In this document: in pieces, positions 26,953-36,004 of the stretch | Position numbering within the stretch: the stretch's first letter is position 1 | Layout of the letters: each line of letters begins with the position of its first letter | Assembly: GCF_001698815.1 (NCBI RefSeq) | Contig: NZ_LGSI01000020.1 | Location: 9,483-73,482 of the forward strand | DNA length: 64,000 nucleotides | Source of the DNA: Pseudomonas syringae | GTDB lineage: Bacteria > Pseudomonadota > Gammaproteobacteria > Pseudomonadales > Pseudomonadaceae | Direction: 5' to 3' | Program-made: the position numbers and the translations under genes | Notes under the pieces: model-generated | Databases searched by the model: none | Told to the model about the DNA's origin: nothing | What the model saw: only the letters and a program-made list of their open reading frames with translations

Positions 26953-27744
26953 ATGCAATATCAAAAGTTCTCTGAAACGCAGATCGAGACGCTGGTCGAC
27001 GCGATCAACACCGATGGCTTCGCCGTTCTACGTGGTTGGGCGAGCGACGTTGAGCTGGCTGAATTACAAGCGATGGTCAGCCAGGCGGTCAGTGCCGCAG
27101 GTAATCAATACGTTGCGTTAACCGGCAGCCAGGCCGTAGCCGGTTCGCTTTTGCACGAGTGGGGCAGCTCGCCCGACTTCCTCGATTTATGCCAACGTGT
27201 GGTGGCAAAAGAAACAGGACAGCGACCCAGCGAGCCAGGTCTGCATCAAGTATTGCGCTGCCTGATTGGCGAGCGCGGTCAGCGTGAGTCGTTGATCTTC
27301 CATTACGACTCATTTGTGCTGACGGCGATCATGCCTGTTTGTATGCCAGAACAGAGCGACCCAGGTGATCTGATCATGCTCCCCAATCACAGGCCCATTC
27401 GGCAAAATTATGCCCTGAACCTGTTGGACAAGCTGCTGATCGACAATCGATGGTCTCAGCGACGCCTGGCCCAGCGTCACGCCAGACATGCCGAGCAGTT
27501 TGTGCGGATACGGATGCGGCCAGGCGATATGTATCTGTTCTGGGGTTATCGCTCGCTGCACACTAATCTTCCTGCCGATCCTAGTGTCATTCGATCAACT
27601 GCCGTTTTTCACTACCAGAACGTGCATGGCCGCAGCTCCCTGGCAAGCCGAATCCGCCGGTCGCTGGCAGGATTGAAGCCCAAGCAGGCCGCCCGGATCG
27701 AAGAGCCACAGGCACAGCGGGAATCCCTTGCTGAAAGACCCTGA
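26953..27744 (+). CDS. Putative Fe(II)/2-oxoglutarate-type dioxygenase
   Basis: A 263-residue protein. Facial-triad candidates are His117-x-Asp119 in FHYDSFVLT and His203 in YRSLHTNLP, with Arg214 (VIRSTAVFHY) placed as a 2-oxoglutarate ligand. The order and spacing fit phytanoyl-CoA-hydroxylase-like double-stranded beta-helix oxygenases. The C-terminal 35 residues are basic and low in complexity. It has no operon partner and sits in an A+T-richer island, so the substrate is unknown. The family call rests on motif reading only. Confidence 0.6.
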   Translation: MQYQKFSETQIETLVDAINTDGFAVLRGWASDVELAELQAMVSQAVSAAGNQYVALTGSQAVAGSLLHEWGSSPDFLDLCQRVVAKETGQRPSEPGLHQVLRCLIGERGQRESLIFHYDSFVLTAIMPVCMPEQSDPGDLIMLPNHRPIRQNYALNLLDKLLIDNRWSQRRLAQRHARHAEQFVRIRMRPGDMYLFWGYRSLHTNLPADPSVIRSTAVFHYQNVHGRSSLASRIRRSLAGLKPKQAARIEEPQAQRESLAERP

Positions 27745-27815
27745 TGTCAAGCTGCCGCGCCCCTCGGATACCTGGTATCAGGACGCCGAGGGTCCGGGTG
27801 TGCGGAATGATTGAT

Positions 27816-28274
27816 TTACGCTAGCCCAAGCATCCTTTCCATGATGATCGTGTTCTCAGCTCCATGAAATTCATCTCGAATTTTGTTGAAGCCAAGTGAA
27901 GAGTAAAAACCTTCTGCGGTAATTGAAGAGGGGACACGCAATCGTTCTATTCCATTGCTGGCGGCTACTGCCAGCAGCAGCGTCATCAGTTGTCGTCCTA
28001 TGCCTGTCCCTTGATGGAGTGGGTCGACGAACACACTCCGAACAATGTCCCGATCCAGGCTGGCTGTTGCAACCACCTGACCGCGGACTGTCGCCACATA
28101 AACCTGACGTTGAATCAACAAATCGAGGATCGCCTTCGGGGAAAAGCTGTGTTCAACCCGGGCGATGATTTCAGGTGAGTAGTCGTGGGCGTTGGACTGG
28201 CGTAAGGCGCTGACAATGACCGTGCTTATGGCCGAGGTGTCCTCGCGAGTTGCGATTCGAATCAGGCAATCCAT
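27816..28274 (-). CDS. GNAT-family N-acetyltransferase
   Basis: A 152-residue single-domain acetyltransferase. The acetyl-CoA-binding motif A is visible in VDPLHQGTGIGRQLMTLL (Q-x2-G-x-G), followed by GIERLRVPSSITAEGFYSSL. It starts IRIATREDTSAISTVIVSAL, the usual N-terminal beta-alpha unit. Substrate unknown. It is convergent with the dioxygenase gene. Confidence 0.85.
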   Translation of the reverse strand: MDCLIRIATREDTSAISTVIVSALRQSNAHDYSPEIIARVEHSFSPKAILDLLIQRQVYVATVRGQVVATASLDRDIVRSVFVDPLHQGTGIGRQLMTLLLAVAASNGIERLRVPSSITAEGFYSSLGFNKIRDEFHGAENTIIMERMLGLA

Positions 28275-28768
28275 CTGGGCAATTCCTTGCGAATGGTCGT
28301 GCGATCCTAAAGAAATCCGGGTGAACAGGCTATGAGCGCAAGGTTTGGGTCAGGTGGCCAAAGATGTCGAGTTCATCGGGTAAGCGCTGGCTGATCCATT
28401 GATCGTTACAACAATACCACCCCTAATAGATTGATTGGCGGGCCAGACATACCTTCACTATCGATAGCAAACAGGGAAGGGCTGGAGCAGCCGCCTTGCT
28501 GAAGGTACGCCTTGAGGTTCCGCAATAGCATGCATATTTCACATTTAGATTTTTTTAATTATGCGCTTGATGAATCTTGGGTTGGATAATATGATGACTA
28601 AAATCTAATGAGTCAGATTGCTTGTGTTAACCGCCATCCCACGAAACCAGGCGGGAAAACTGGCCTTCCGGCAAGGGTGAATGCACCACGCCATATGAAG
28701 GTGACAGGTCTCCTGACCACACCGCTCTGGTCGTCACTACTCCCACCATCTCAAGCAAGGACACGGCA
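28275..28768. other. Intergenic stretch, no gene seen
   Basis: About 490 bp, A+T-rich in the middle (28520-28610). I see no coding frame with family similarity, no REP element and no convincing RNA structure. The right end carries the ribosome site of the MFS gene. Confidence 0.5.
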
Positions 28769-30061
28769 ATGCTGGCATCGCTACTCGCAGGGTCATTGAT
28801 GCGGCGCAGGATTCATTACAGTTGGATCGTCGCATCCGTGACCTTTTTGACGATGTTGGTAATGGCCGGAGCGGTAGGCGCGCCGGGCGTGTTCATCGTT
28901 CCTTTACAGAACGAGTTCGGCTGGCAAACGGCCGATATTTCTTCGGCCCTGGCGATTCGTTTTGCCTTGTTCGGGTTGATGGGGCCGTTCGCCGGCGCCT
29001 TCATGAACCACTTTGGCATGCGCAAAGTCATGGTGACTGCCATTGTCGTGGTGATGATCGGATTTGGAGGCTCATTGTTGTTCATGACCGAGTTCTGGCA
29101 ACTGGTCTTGTGCTGGGGCGTCCTGGTCGGCGCTGGCACCGGCCTGACCGCAATGGTGTTGGGTGCGACAGTCGCAACTCGCTGGTTCTCGTCCCGACGC
29201 GGTCTGATCATCGGCTTGTTAGCCGCGAGTTCTGCTACCGGCCAGCTGGTGTTCCTGCCGCTGCTGGCGCGCCTCACCGAAAACTTCGGTTGGCGCACGG
29301 CACTCGCTTTTATCTGCGTGATGCTGGCAGTGGCTGTTGTCGCGGTACTTGCGTTGATGCGTGATCACCCCGCAGACCTTGGCCTGCCGCTGTACGGCGA
29401 AACCGAACCGCAAGCGATTAGCGCAAAAACCGGAACGCTGCGGCAGATGTTGCTGATGCCCCTGACTGTACTGCGCGATGTTTCCGGGTCGATGACCTTC
29501 TGGATTCTCTTCGCAACATTTTTCATCTGCGGCGCAAGCACGTCGGGTTTGATTCAGACGCACTTTGTCACCATGTGTGGCGACTTCGGTCTGCTTGCCA
29601 CCAGCGCGGCGGGGCTGCTGGCAGTGATGGGGATTTTCGACTTCATCGGCACGGTTGGTTCTGGATGGCTGTCGGATCGCTACGACAATCGCTGGCTGTT
29701 GTTCATGTATTACGGGCTGCGTGGCGTCGCACTGATCATCCTGCCGTTCACCGATTTTGCCGTTTTCGGACTGTCGATTTTCGCCATCCTCTATGGGCTG
29801 GACTGGATTGCCACGGTGCCGCCAACGATCAAGCTGACCGCTGCCACCTTTGGCGTACAGCGCGCCAATATCGTGTTCGGCTGGATCTTCGCTGCCCATC
29901 AATTGGGTGCGGCTTTCGCAGCCTACGGTGCCGGGATGATCCGCACCGTGCTGGCAACCTACACACCGTCGTTTTTCATCGCCGGCATGCTGTGTTTTAT
30001 TGCGGCGCTGGTAGCGCTGGCGATAGCGCGGCCTGCGCCGATTACTGGCAATGCGCGCTGA
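28769..30061 (+). CDS. MFS transporter (monocarboxylate/oxalate-formate-like)
   Basis: A 430-residue, 12-segment major-facilitator protein. The segment 1-2 region (YSWIVASVTFLTMLVMAGAV, GVFIVPLQNEFGWQTADIS) resembles the monocarboxylate/oxalate:formate branch. WFSSRRGLIIGLLAASSATG and SGWLSDRYDNRW are the inter-segment loops. AAGGA lies 8 bases before the ATG at 28769; the ATG at 28799 is an alternative. It precedes a RidA gene by 86 bp and may share its transcript. The substrate is probably an organic anion, at low certainty. Confidence 0.8.
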   Translation: MLASLLAGSLMRRRIHYSWIVASVTFLTMLVMAGAVGAPGVFIVPLQNEFGWQTADISSALAIRFALFGLMGPFAGAFMNHFGMRKVMVTAIVVVMIGFGGSLLFMTEFWQLVLCWGVLVGAGTGLTAMVLGATVATRWFSSRRGLIIGLLAASSATGQLVFLPLLARLTENFGWRTALAFICVMLAVAVVAVLALMRDHPADLGLPLYGETEPQAISAKTGTLRQMLLMPLTVLRDVSGSMTFWILFATFFICGASTSGLIQTHFVTMCGDFGLLATSAAGLLAVMGIFDFIGTVGSGWLSDRYDNRWLLFMYYGLRGVALIILPFTDFAVFGLSIFAILYGLDWIATVPPTIKLTAATFGVQRANIVFGWIFAAHQLGAAFAAYGAGMIRTVLATYTPSFFIAGMLCFIAALVALAIARPAPITGNAR

Positions 30062-30147
30062 CAGCGCCGCTAATTCACGAACCTGCCATGGGGTTGGTAG
30101 ACTGGCGGCCTGCAAAATTCCCGCTAGCCCTCAAGCAAGAGATCCCC

Positions 30148-30528
30148 ATGGCAAACCAAGACCTTACTTTTGTCGCCGACGCCGATCCGGACTCCATTTC
30201 CTCAGACGTGGCCGGTATCGGCGGCCTGCTGGTCTCCACTCAGATTCCGACCCGCGCCGACGGCAGTCTGGAGCTGGGCGGCATCGTCGAGCAGAGCGAG
30301 TGCACGCTGCAGGCGTTGAAGGTTGCATTGGAAGGCGCCGGCAGCTCCATGGACCGGGTCCTGCATTTGACTATCTACCTCACCGACATGGCCGACCGTC
30401 CTGCCTTCAATGAGGTTTATCAGCGTTTCTTCAGTAAGCCCTGGCCGGTTCGCGCCGCTGTTGGCGTTGCTGCCCTGGCGGTTGAAGGGATGCGTGTGGA
30501 AGTGACCGCGATGGCTGCCAAGGGCTGA
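30148..30528 (+). CDS. RidA/YjgF-family enamine/imine deaminase
   Basis: A 126-residue protein of the RidA fold. The conserved arginine lies in PVRAAVGVAALA and the C-terminal strand is MRVEVTAMAA, as in proteins that hydrolyse 2-aminoacrylate and related enamines. It is a more divergent RidA subgroup than the copy at 33556-33960. 2-Aminoacrylate is made by PLP enzymes acting on cysteine and cystathionine, such as those encoded 0.4-3 kb downstream, so a protective role is plausible. Confidence 0.85.
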   Translation: MANQDLTFVADADPDSISSDVAGIGGLLVSTQIPTRADGSLELGGIVEQSECTLQALKVALEGAGSSMDRVLHLTIYLTDMADRPAFNEVYQRFFSKPWPVRAAVGVAALAVEGMRVEVTAMAAKG

Positions 30529-30571
30529 GTCGCCAGTCAGATAGCTGCGACCCAGACGCGAAGGGCGCAGC

Positions 30572-30850
30572 TTAGCCGATCAACACAAAGCGGCTGTCAA
30601 AGGCAATGTTGCGTATTTCGATGAGCGCCTGATATTCAGGGCTGTGGTACCAGGTCAGCGCTGCCTCGCGGTCGGTAAACTCGATGACCAAGCCCCGTTC
30701 GAGCGCGCCCGCGCCGTGCAGGACAGTCACCGGTCCCCGTGCGACAAATTTGCCGCCGAAGCCTTCTACAATCGGCCCTGCCGCCTGGGCGTATCGGTTT
30801 TTCGCAGCGTCATCTTTATCGGTGATTTCAACGATTACATAGGCGCTCAT
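30572..30850 (-). CDS. DUF1330-type small protein
   Basis: A 92-residue ferredoxin-like alpha/beta protein: AYVIVEITDKDDAAKNRYAQ, GKFVARGPVTVLHG, ERGLVIEFTDREAALTWYHS, PEYQAL. This matches DUF1330, a dimeric ABM-like family of unknown function. It is 75 bp upstream of nothing else on its strand; the cystathionine lyase gene follows on the minus strand to its right. Confidence 0.8.
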   Translation of the reverse strand: MSAYVIVEITDKDDAAKNRYAQAAGPIVEGFGGKFVARGPVTVLHGAGALERGLVIEFTDREAALTWYHSPEYQALIEIRNIAFDSRFVLIG

Positions 30851-30924
30851 AGTGACTCCGATGTTATTGATGGGATTGCGCCGATTCTACTCACCTATTT
30901 TCAGCAGCGCCCAGCTGCGGCAAG

Positions 30925-32103
30925 TCAAATCCGGGCCAGCGCCTGAGCCAGATCCGCGCGCAGATCATCGATATCCTCGACGCCCACTGACAACCGCACC
31001 AGCCCATCGCCGATGCCGAGCTGTGCGCGGGTTTCTGCCGGAATGCTCGCGTGGGTCATGATCGCAGGATGCTCGATCAGGCTCTCCACGCCACCCAGGC
31101 TTTCGGCCAGGGCGAAGATCCGAACATTTTCCAGAAAGCGCGTCGCGCCAGCCAGATCGGTGTTCAAGTCGACAGAAATCATGCCGCCGAATCCGCGCAT
31201 CTGCTGCCGCGCCAACTCGTGTTGAGGATGCGAAGCCAGGCCCGGATAATAGACATGCGCGACCTGCGGCTGTTGCTCCAACCATTGCGCCAGCGTCAGC
31301 GCGTTGCTGCAATGGCGTTCCATGCGCAGGGCCAGGGTCTTCACGCCGCGCAGGGTCAGAAAGGCGTCGAACGGCCCGGCGATGGCGCCCACCGAGTTTT
31401 GTAGAAAGCCCAGGCGCTCGGCCAATTCTGCGTTCTGGCCCACCACTGCGATGCCTCCGATCACGTCCGAGTGACCGTTGAGGTATTTGGTAGTCGAATG
31501 CACCACGATATCGAAGCCCAGCTCCAGCGGGCGCTGAATCCACGGGCTGGCAAAGGTGTTGTCGGCGACGCAGATAATGCCGCGTCCGCGACAGATGCGC
31601 GCCACGGCGGCGAGGTCGGTAAGACTCAACAGTGGGTTGCTCGGCGTCTCGACCCAGACCATCCGCGTGTCGTCCTGCAGCGCCGCTTCGAATGCGGCCA
31701 GATCGGTTAGATCGACATAACTGAAGCGATGCCCGGCGCTGCGTTGGCGCACTTTGTCAAACAGTCGGAAAGTGCCGCCGTACAGGTCATTGCCGGAAAC
31801 GATGTGCGCGCCGGCGTCGAGCAATTCGAGCACGGTGGAAATCGCCGCCAGCCCGGACGCGAAGGCGTAGGCCTGGGTTCCGCTTTCCAGGTCCGCCACG
31901 CAGCGCTCCAGTGCCCAGCGCGTCGGGTTGTGTGAACGGCCGTAATCAAGTCCCTTGTGCACGCCGGGACTTTGTTGCAGGTAGGTCGAATTGGCGTAAA
32001 TGGGTGGCATCAATGCCCCGGTGGAAGGGTCCGGCGCCTGGCCTGCATGGATCACTCTGGTGGCGAAGGCCTGTGGCGGAGTGGTTTCATCGTGTTGATT
32101 CAT
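30925..32103 (-). CDS. Cystathionine gamma-lyase/gamma-synthase family PLP enzyme
   Basis: A 392-residue Cys/Met-metabolism PLP enzyme. PLP-lysine motif: VVHSTTKYLNGHSDVIGG. Other signatures: YGRSHNPTRWALE, YGGTFRLFDKV, DNTFASPW. Family members cleave cystathionine to cysteine, make it, or act on methionine. The overlap with a cystathionine beta-synthase gene (ATGA at 32100-32103) indicates reverse transsulfuration, so gamma-lyase is the best call. This matches the known PA0399-PA0400 arrangement in P. aeruginosa. Confidence 0.85.
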   Translation of the reverse strand: MNQHDETTPPQAFATRVIHAGQAPDPSTGALMPPIYANSTYLQQSPGVHKGLDYGRSHNPTRWALERCVADLESGTQAYAFASGLAAISTVLELLDAGAHIVSGNDLYGGTFRLFDKVRQRSAGHRFSYVDLTDLAAFEAALQDDTRMVWVETPSNPLLSLTDLAAVARICRGRGIICVADNTFASPWIQRPLELGFDIVVHSTTKYLNGHSDVIGGIAVVGQNAELAERLGFLQNSVGAIAGPFDAFLTLRGVKTLALRMERHCSNALTLAQWLEQQPQVAHVYYPGLASHPQHELARQQMRGFGGMISVDLNTDLAGATRFLENVRIFALAESLGGVESLIEHPAIMTHASIPAETRAQLGIGDGLVRLSVGVEDIDDLRADLAQALARI

Positions 32104-33473
32104 AGTGATCTCCGTAAATGATTGAGCAGATCGACGCGGGTAATCAAACCGTGAAAGCACACCGCGTCAGCAATAATCGCTATCAGCCCTCGATCAAGCT
32201 TGCTTTGCAACTCAACCAGACTGGCGTCCGGGGGCAGAACTTCCAATTTGTCGGTCATGGCGCTGGCCACAGTCATATGCAGATGCGATGGGTCTTCATG
32301 GACGCCGACCAAAATGTCGGATTCGTCGATAACGCCCACCAGACGCTGGCCATCCACCAGCACCGGAAGCTGCGACACATCGGCCAGACGCATGCGCTGG
32401 AAGGCGGTCAGCAGCGTGTCATCCGGGCCGACGCTGATCACTCTGCCGTCCTCGAAACGCCGAGCGATCAGGTCGCGCAGGTCGCCGTAACGCTTGCGCT
32501 GCAGCAAGCCCTGATCGGTCATCCATTGATCGTTGTACACCTTCGACAGGTAGCGGGTGCCCGTGTCGCAGACGAAGCTTACGACGCGTTTGGGCTCGGT
32601 TTGCTCGCGACAGTAGCGCAGCGCCGCCGCCAGCAACGTGCCGGTCGAAGAGCCGCCGAGAATGCCTTCGGCGCGCAACAGTTGCCGGGCATGATCGAAG
32701 CTTTCCTCGTCGCTGATGGAATAGGCCTGGCGCACGCTGGAAAGGTCGGCGATAGACGGGATGAAGTCTTCGCCGATGCCTTCCACGGCCCAGGAACCGG
32801 GCGTCGGAAGCGGCAGGCCGCGACTGTAATCCGCCATGACCGAGCCAACCGGATCGGCCAGCACCATGACCAGATCCGGCTGCACCCGGCGGAAAAAACG
32901 CGTCAGCCCGGTCAGCGTCCCAGCCGAACCGACACCGACGACGATTGCATCCAGATCATGCTCAGTCTGCGCCCAGATCTCTGGCGCGGTGCTGCACTCA
33001 TGAGCCAGCGGGTTGGCCGGATTGTTGAATTGATCGGCGAAGAACGCATCGGGAATCTCCTGCGCGAGCCGCGCGGCGACGTCCTGATAATATTCGGGAT
33101 GGCCCTTGCCGACGTCGGAGCGGGTGATATGCACCTCGGCGCCCATCGCCTTGAGGTGGAGGACTTTCTCGGTGGACATTTTGTCCGGCACCACCAACAC
33201 GACGCGGTAGCCTTTGGCGCGACCGACCAGGGCAAGCCCCAGGCCGGTGTTGCCAGCCGTCGCCTCGATGATGGTGCCGCCGGGGCGCAGGCGACCATCG
33301 CGCTCGGCCGCATCGATCATCGCCAGACCGATGCGGTCCTTGATCGAACCGCCGGGATTCTGCGATTCGAGTTTGAGGAACAGCGTACACAGGCCGGTAT
33401 CGAAGCGGGTGACGCGCACCAGCGGGGTATTGCCGATCAATCCGAGCACGGCAGGGCGGGAGTCATTAGGCAT
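32100..33473 (-). CDS. Cystathionine beta-synthase
   Basis: A 457-residue PLP enzyme that condenses serine (or O-acetylserine) with homocysteine. The catalytic domain has the PLP-lysine in NPGGSIKDRIGLAM, the loop EATAGNTGLGLALV, and GGSSTGTLLAA. Residues about 340-457 hold two CBS motifs (DTLLTAFQRMRLADVSQLPV, LITRVDLLNHLRR), which in related enzymes bind adenosyl ligands. It lacks an N-terminal haem domain, as in bacterial forms. It is the first gene of the transsulfuration pair, with a 4-bp overlap. Confidence 0.9.
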   Translation of the reverse strand: MPNDSRPAVLGLIGNTPLVRVTRFDTGLCTLFLKLESQNPGGSIKDRIGLAMIDAAERDGRLRPGGTIIEATAGNTGLGLALVGRAKGYRVVLVVPDKMSTEKVLHLKAMGAEVHITRSDVGKGHPEYYQDVAARLAQEIPDAFFADQFNNPANPLAHECSTAPEIWAQTEHDLDAIVVGVGSAGTLTGLTRFFRRVQPDLVMVLADPVGSVMADYSRGLPLPTPGSWAVEGIGEDFIPSIADLSSVRQAYSISDEESFDHARQLLRAEGILGGSSTGTLLAAALRYCREQTEPKRVVSFVCDTGTRYLSKVYNDQWMTDQGLLQRKRYGDLRDLIARRFEDGRVISVGPDDTLLTAFQRMRLADVSQLPVLVDGQRLVGVIDESDILVGVHEDPSHLHMTVASAMTDKLEVLPPDASLVELQSKLDRGLIAIIADAVCFHGLITRVDLLNHLRRSL

Positions 33474-33555
33474 GTCTTCATCTCGCTGCGGGAATCTGCA
33501 TTGAGATCAGGGTAGCTTGCCGTCCGCACACCTGCCGTCCAAATCGCCTGTCAGG

Positions 33556-33960
33556 TCATGCAGCAGCGGATTCCGGAAGTTTGGCGATGACTTTGATTTC
33601 AAACTGGAAGCCATACAGCCAGGTCACACCAACCCCCGTCAGAGTCGGGTGTGGCGCGTTACCCCAGAACTCTGGAATCACCTTCCAGATGGTTTCAAAC
33701 TTCGACTCTGGATCGACAATGAACACTGTCACGTCGATGACATCGTCAAAGGTGCAACCGGCAGCGCCGAGAATGGCATTGAGATTGTTGAAGGCGCGAC
33801 GCACCTGGCTTTCGAGATCTGCCTCGGGCGAGCCGTCTTCGTTACTGCCGACCTGTCCGGATACGAACAGGAAACCGTTGGATTTGATCGCCGGCGAATA
33901 ACGATTGCGCTCATAAAGCGCCTGGCGGTCGGGTGGAAAAACCACGTCACGGATTGTCAT
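33556..33960 (-). CDS. RidA/YjgF-family protein
   Basis: A 134-residue RidA-fold protein with NGFLFVSGQVGSNEDGSPE, VRRAFNNLNAILGAAGCTFD and a C-terminal strand FQFEIKVIAKL. The start at 33960 is set by AAGGAG 6 bases upstream. It differs from the RidA at 30148, and lacks an obvious P-x-R-x-A motif near the C-terminus (it reads APHPTLTGVG), so it may be an enamine deaminase of another subgroup or a non-catalytic member. It is divergent from a LysR regulator. Confidence 0.8.
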   Translation of the reverse strand: MTIRDVVFPPDRQALYERNRYSPAIKSNGFLFVSGQVGSNEDGSPEADLESQVRRAFNNLNAILGAAGCTFDDVIDVTVFIVDPESKFETIWKVIPEFWGNAPHPTLTGVGVTWLYGFQFEIKVIAKLPESAAA

Positions 33961-34122
33961 ATCTAACTCCTTCATGAGGTTAAGGAACGAGTCGAAGGCG
34001 ACCCGCTCAGCGATGAAGGGACTTTAGGGACTTGTTCCGGCCCGATAAACAGGCAACTCTAGCCAGCACTGTTTGCAAATTCGAAACAATCAAGGCAGTA
34101 ATCCAGCCCGCAGAGGATAGTA

Positions 34123-35049
34123 ATGGACCGGTTCGACGCGATGCAGGCCTTCGTCAGAGTGGTGGAGGCGGGCAGCTTCACCAAGGCGGCCGAGACGCTG
34201 CATATGAGCAAGACCAGCGTGACGCAACTGGTCCAGCAGTTGGAGGCACGGTTGCAGGTCAAATTGCTCAATCGCACCACGCGCAAAGTCAACGTAACGG
34301 CCGATGGCTCGGTGTTTTACGAGCGAGCGGTCAGGCTTCTCGCCGATCTGGACGACGCCGAAACCAGCCTGTCCGCCGCGTCGACATCGCCAAGGGGACG
34401 ACTGCGCGTGGATGTGCCCAGCCCGCTGGCGAGCATGATTCTGGTGCCGGCGTTGCCCGCCTTTCATGCGCGCTATCCAGATATCCAGATCGACATGGGT
34501 GTGAGCGACCGGATCGTTGATATCGTCGGAGAGAATGTCGATTGCGTGGTGCGTGGCGGCGAGCTGACCGACCAGTCTTTGATGGCCCGTCGGGTTGGCA
34601 CTCTCCAGCTGGGCGTTTATGCGGCACCGAGCTATCTGGAGCGAGTCGGCACGCCAGTACATCCGCGAGAGCTGGAAGATTCGCAGCATCGCATCGTCGG
34701 CTTTCTGTGGGCGCGCACCGGTAAGGCGCTGCCCTATGCCATGCGCTTGAACGATGAAAGCGTGCATATCCAGGGCCGCTACGTTCTGGCGGTCGACGAT
34801 GGCAATGCTTATCTCGCCGCTGGCCTGGCGGGCCTCGGGGTGCTTTGGTTGCCTGACTACATGGCCCAGGCCAGTGTCGCGCGTGGCGAATTGGTGCCGC
34901 TGTTTGCAGACTGGCGTCTGGACTCCATGCCGATGTACGTGGCATTTCCCCCGAACCGGCATATCAGCGTGAAGCTGCGCGTGTTCATCGATTGGGTTGT
35001 CGAGTTGATGGCACAACATGCGCCGGTCAGCGCGGTACCGCCGTTATAG
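34123..35049 (+). CDS. LysR-family regulator
   Basis: A 308-residue LysR regulator with the typical start MDRFDAMQAFVRVVEAGSFT, recognition helix MSKTSVTQLVQQLE and LLNRTTRKVNVTADG. It is divergent from the RidA gene (162-bp spacer) and convergent with the short-chain dehydrogenase gene. CrgA-like members of this branch often regulate a divergent oxidoreductase or deaminase; the RidA gene is the most likely target. Confidence 0.85.
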   Translation: MDRFDAMQAFVRVVEAGSFTKAAETLHMSKTSVTQLVQQLEARLQVKLLNRTTRKVNVTADGSVFYERAVRLLADLDDAETSLSAASTSPRGRLRVDVPSPLASMILVPALPAFHARYPDIQIDMGVSDRIVDIVGENVDCVVRGGELTDQSLMARRVGTLQLGVYAAPSYLERVGTPVHPRELEDSQHRIVGFLWARTGKALPYAMRLNDESVHIQGRYVLAVDDGNAYLAAGLAGLGVLWLPDYMAQASVARGELVPLFADWRLDSMPMYVAFPPNRHISVKLRVFIDWVVELMAQHAPVSAVPPL

Positions 35050-35065
35050 ACGCCTTTTCGCCCAC

Positions 35066-35893
35066 TCAATCAATCTCGGTACTCCGGGCAAGCGCCTCCT
35101 GCTGCTCCAGCTGGTGCAGTCGCTCAGTCAACGTCGTGTGGACCCGGTCATAGGCATCACTGCCAAGCAACAAACGTTTTGGTGCAGGCTGGGCGTTGGC
35201 AGCTTCGATCATGGCGTTGGCCATTTTCAGCGGGTCGCCGTTGAGGGGGAATGCGCCACTGGTGATCGCGCGGCGCACTTCACCTGCGGGAGTTTGCTCG
35301 TAAACGTCCATCACCGGCGGGCTGACCAGCGCTGCGCCGAAATTGGTACGGGTCGGGCCCGGTTCCACCAGGGTGAATTCGATACCGAACGGCGCAACCT
35401 CTTGAGCCACGGATTCAACAAAGCCTTCGATGGCCCATTTGCTCGCGTGATAGATACTGAAGTTGGGGTAAGCGAGTTGGCCGCCCTCGGACGACACTTG
35501 TAAAATCCGGCCGCCACCTTGCTCTCGCAGATACGGCAGACAAGCGCGGATGACCTGCATCGAACCGATCAGATTGGTCTGCAATTGCTGGTTGATCTGC
35601 TCATCGCTGACTTCCTCGGCGGCACCAAACAGCGCGTAACCCGCATTGCTCACCACCACATCGATGCGCCCCAATTTGCTGAACGCTTGTCGCATGACGT
35701 CGCGAACGGCGACTGGATCGTTTACATCCAGCGCCGCCAGCCACAGCTGTTCGCCGTAACGTGCTTTCAGGTCACTCAGCGCCTCTGTTTTGCGCAAAGT
35801 GGCCGCCACCCGTTCACCGCGTTGCAGCAGCTGTTCGACCAGCGCCCGGCCTATTCCTGAAGAACTTCCGGTAACTAACCATGTTTTATTCAT
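35066..35893 (-). CDS. Short-chain dehydrogenase/reductase
   Basis: A 275-residue NAD(P)-binding oxidoreductase. The cofactor motif is TGSSSGIGRAL, the NAG strand is VSNAGYALFG, and the catalytic pair Tyr-x3-Lys is in IYHASKWAIEGF, with Ser in QVSSEGGQ. The start at 35893 has a strong GAGGAGG site. Arg at the end of strand 2 (ATLRKTEAL) suggests NADPH preference. It is divergent from a LysR regulator at 36005. Substrate unknown. Confidence 0.88.
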   Translation of the reverse strand: MNKTWLVTGSSSGIGRALVEQLLQRGERVAATLRKTEALSDLKARYGEQLWLAALDVNDPVAVRDVMRQAFSKLGRIDVVVSNAGYALFGAAEEVSDEQINQQLQTNLIGSMQVIRACLPYLREQGGGRILQVSSEGGQLAYPNFSIYHASKWAIEGFVESVAQEVAPFGIEFTLVEPGPTRTNFGAALVSPPVMDVYEQTPAGEVRRAITSGAFPLNGDPLKMANAMIEAANAQPAPKRLLLGSDAYDRVHTTLTERLHQLEQQEALARSTEID

Positions 35894-36004
35894 CGCTGTA
35901 ACCTCCTCGTGATTGAGCATGGTGCCCATCGGCAAGACCACCCTAGTGCGTGATGACTGCTGTTACTATCCGGTCAATACCGTATGCACTGGTGAAATAA
36001 GCCC

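Noticed and set aside
27728..27814. Short frame LLKDPDVKLPRPSDTWYQDA after the dioxygenase gene
   Set aside because: It reads like a protein segment but has no start with a ribosome site and matches nothing I recognise; too short to call.
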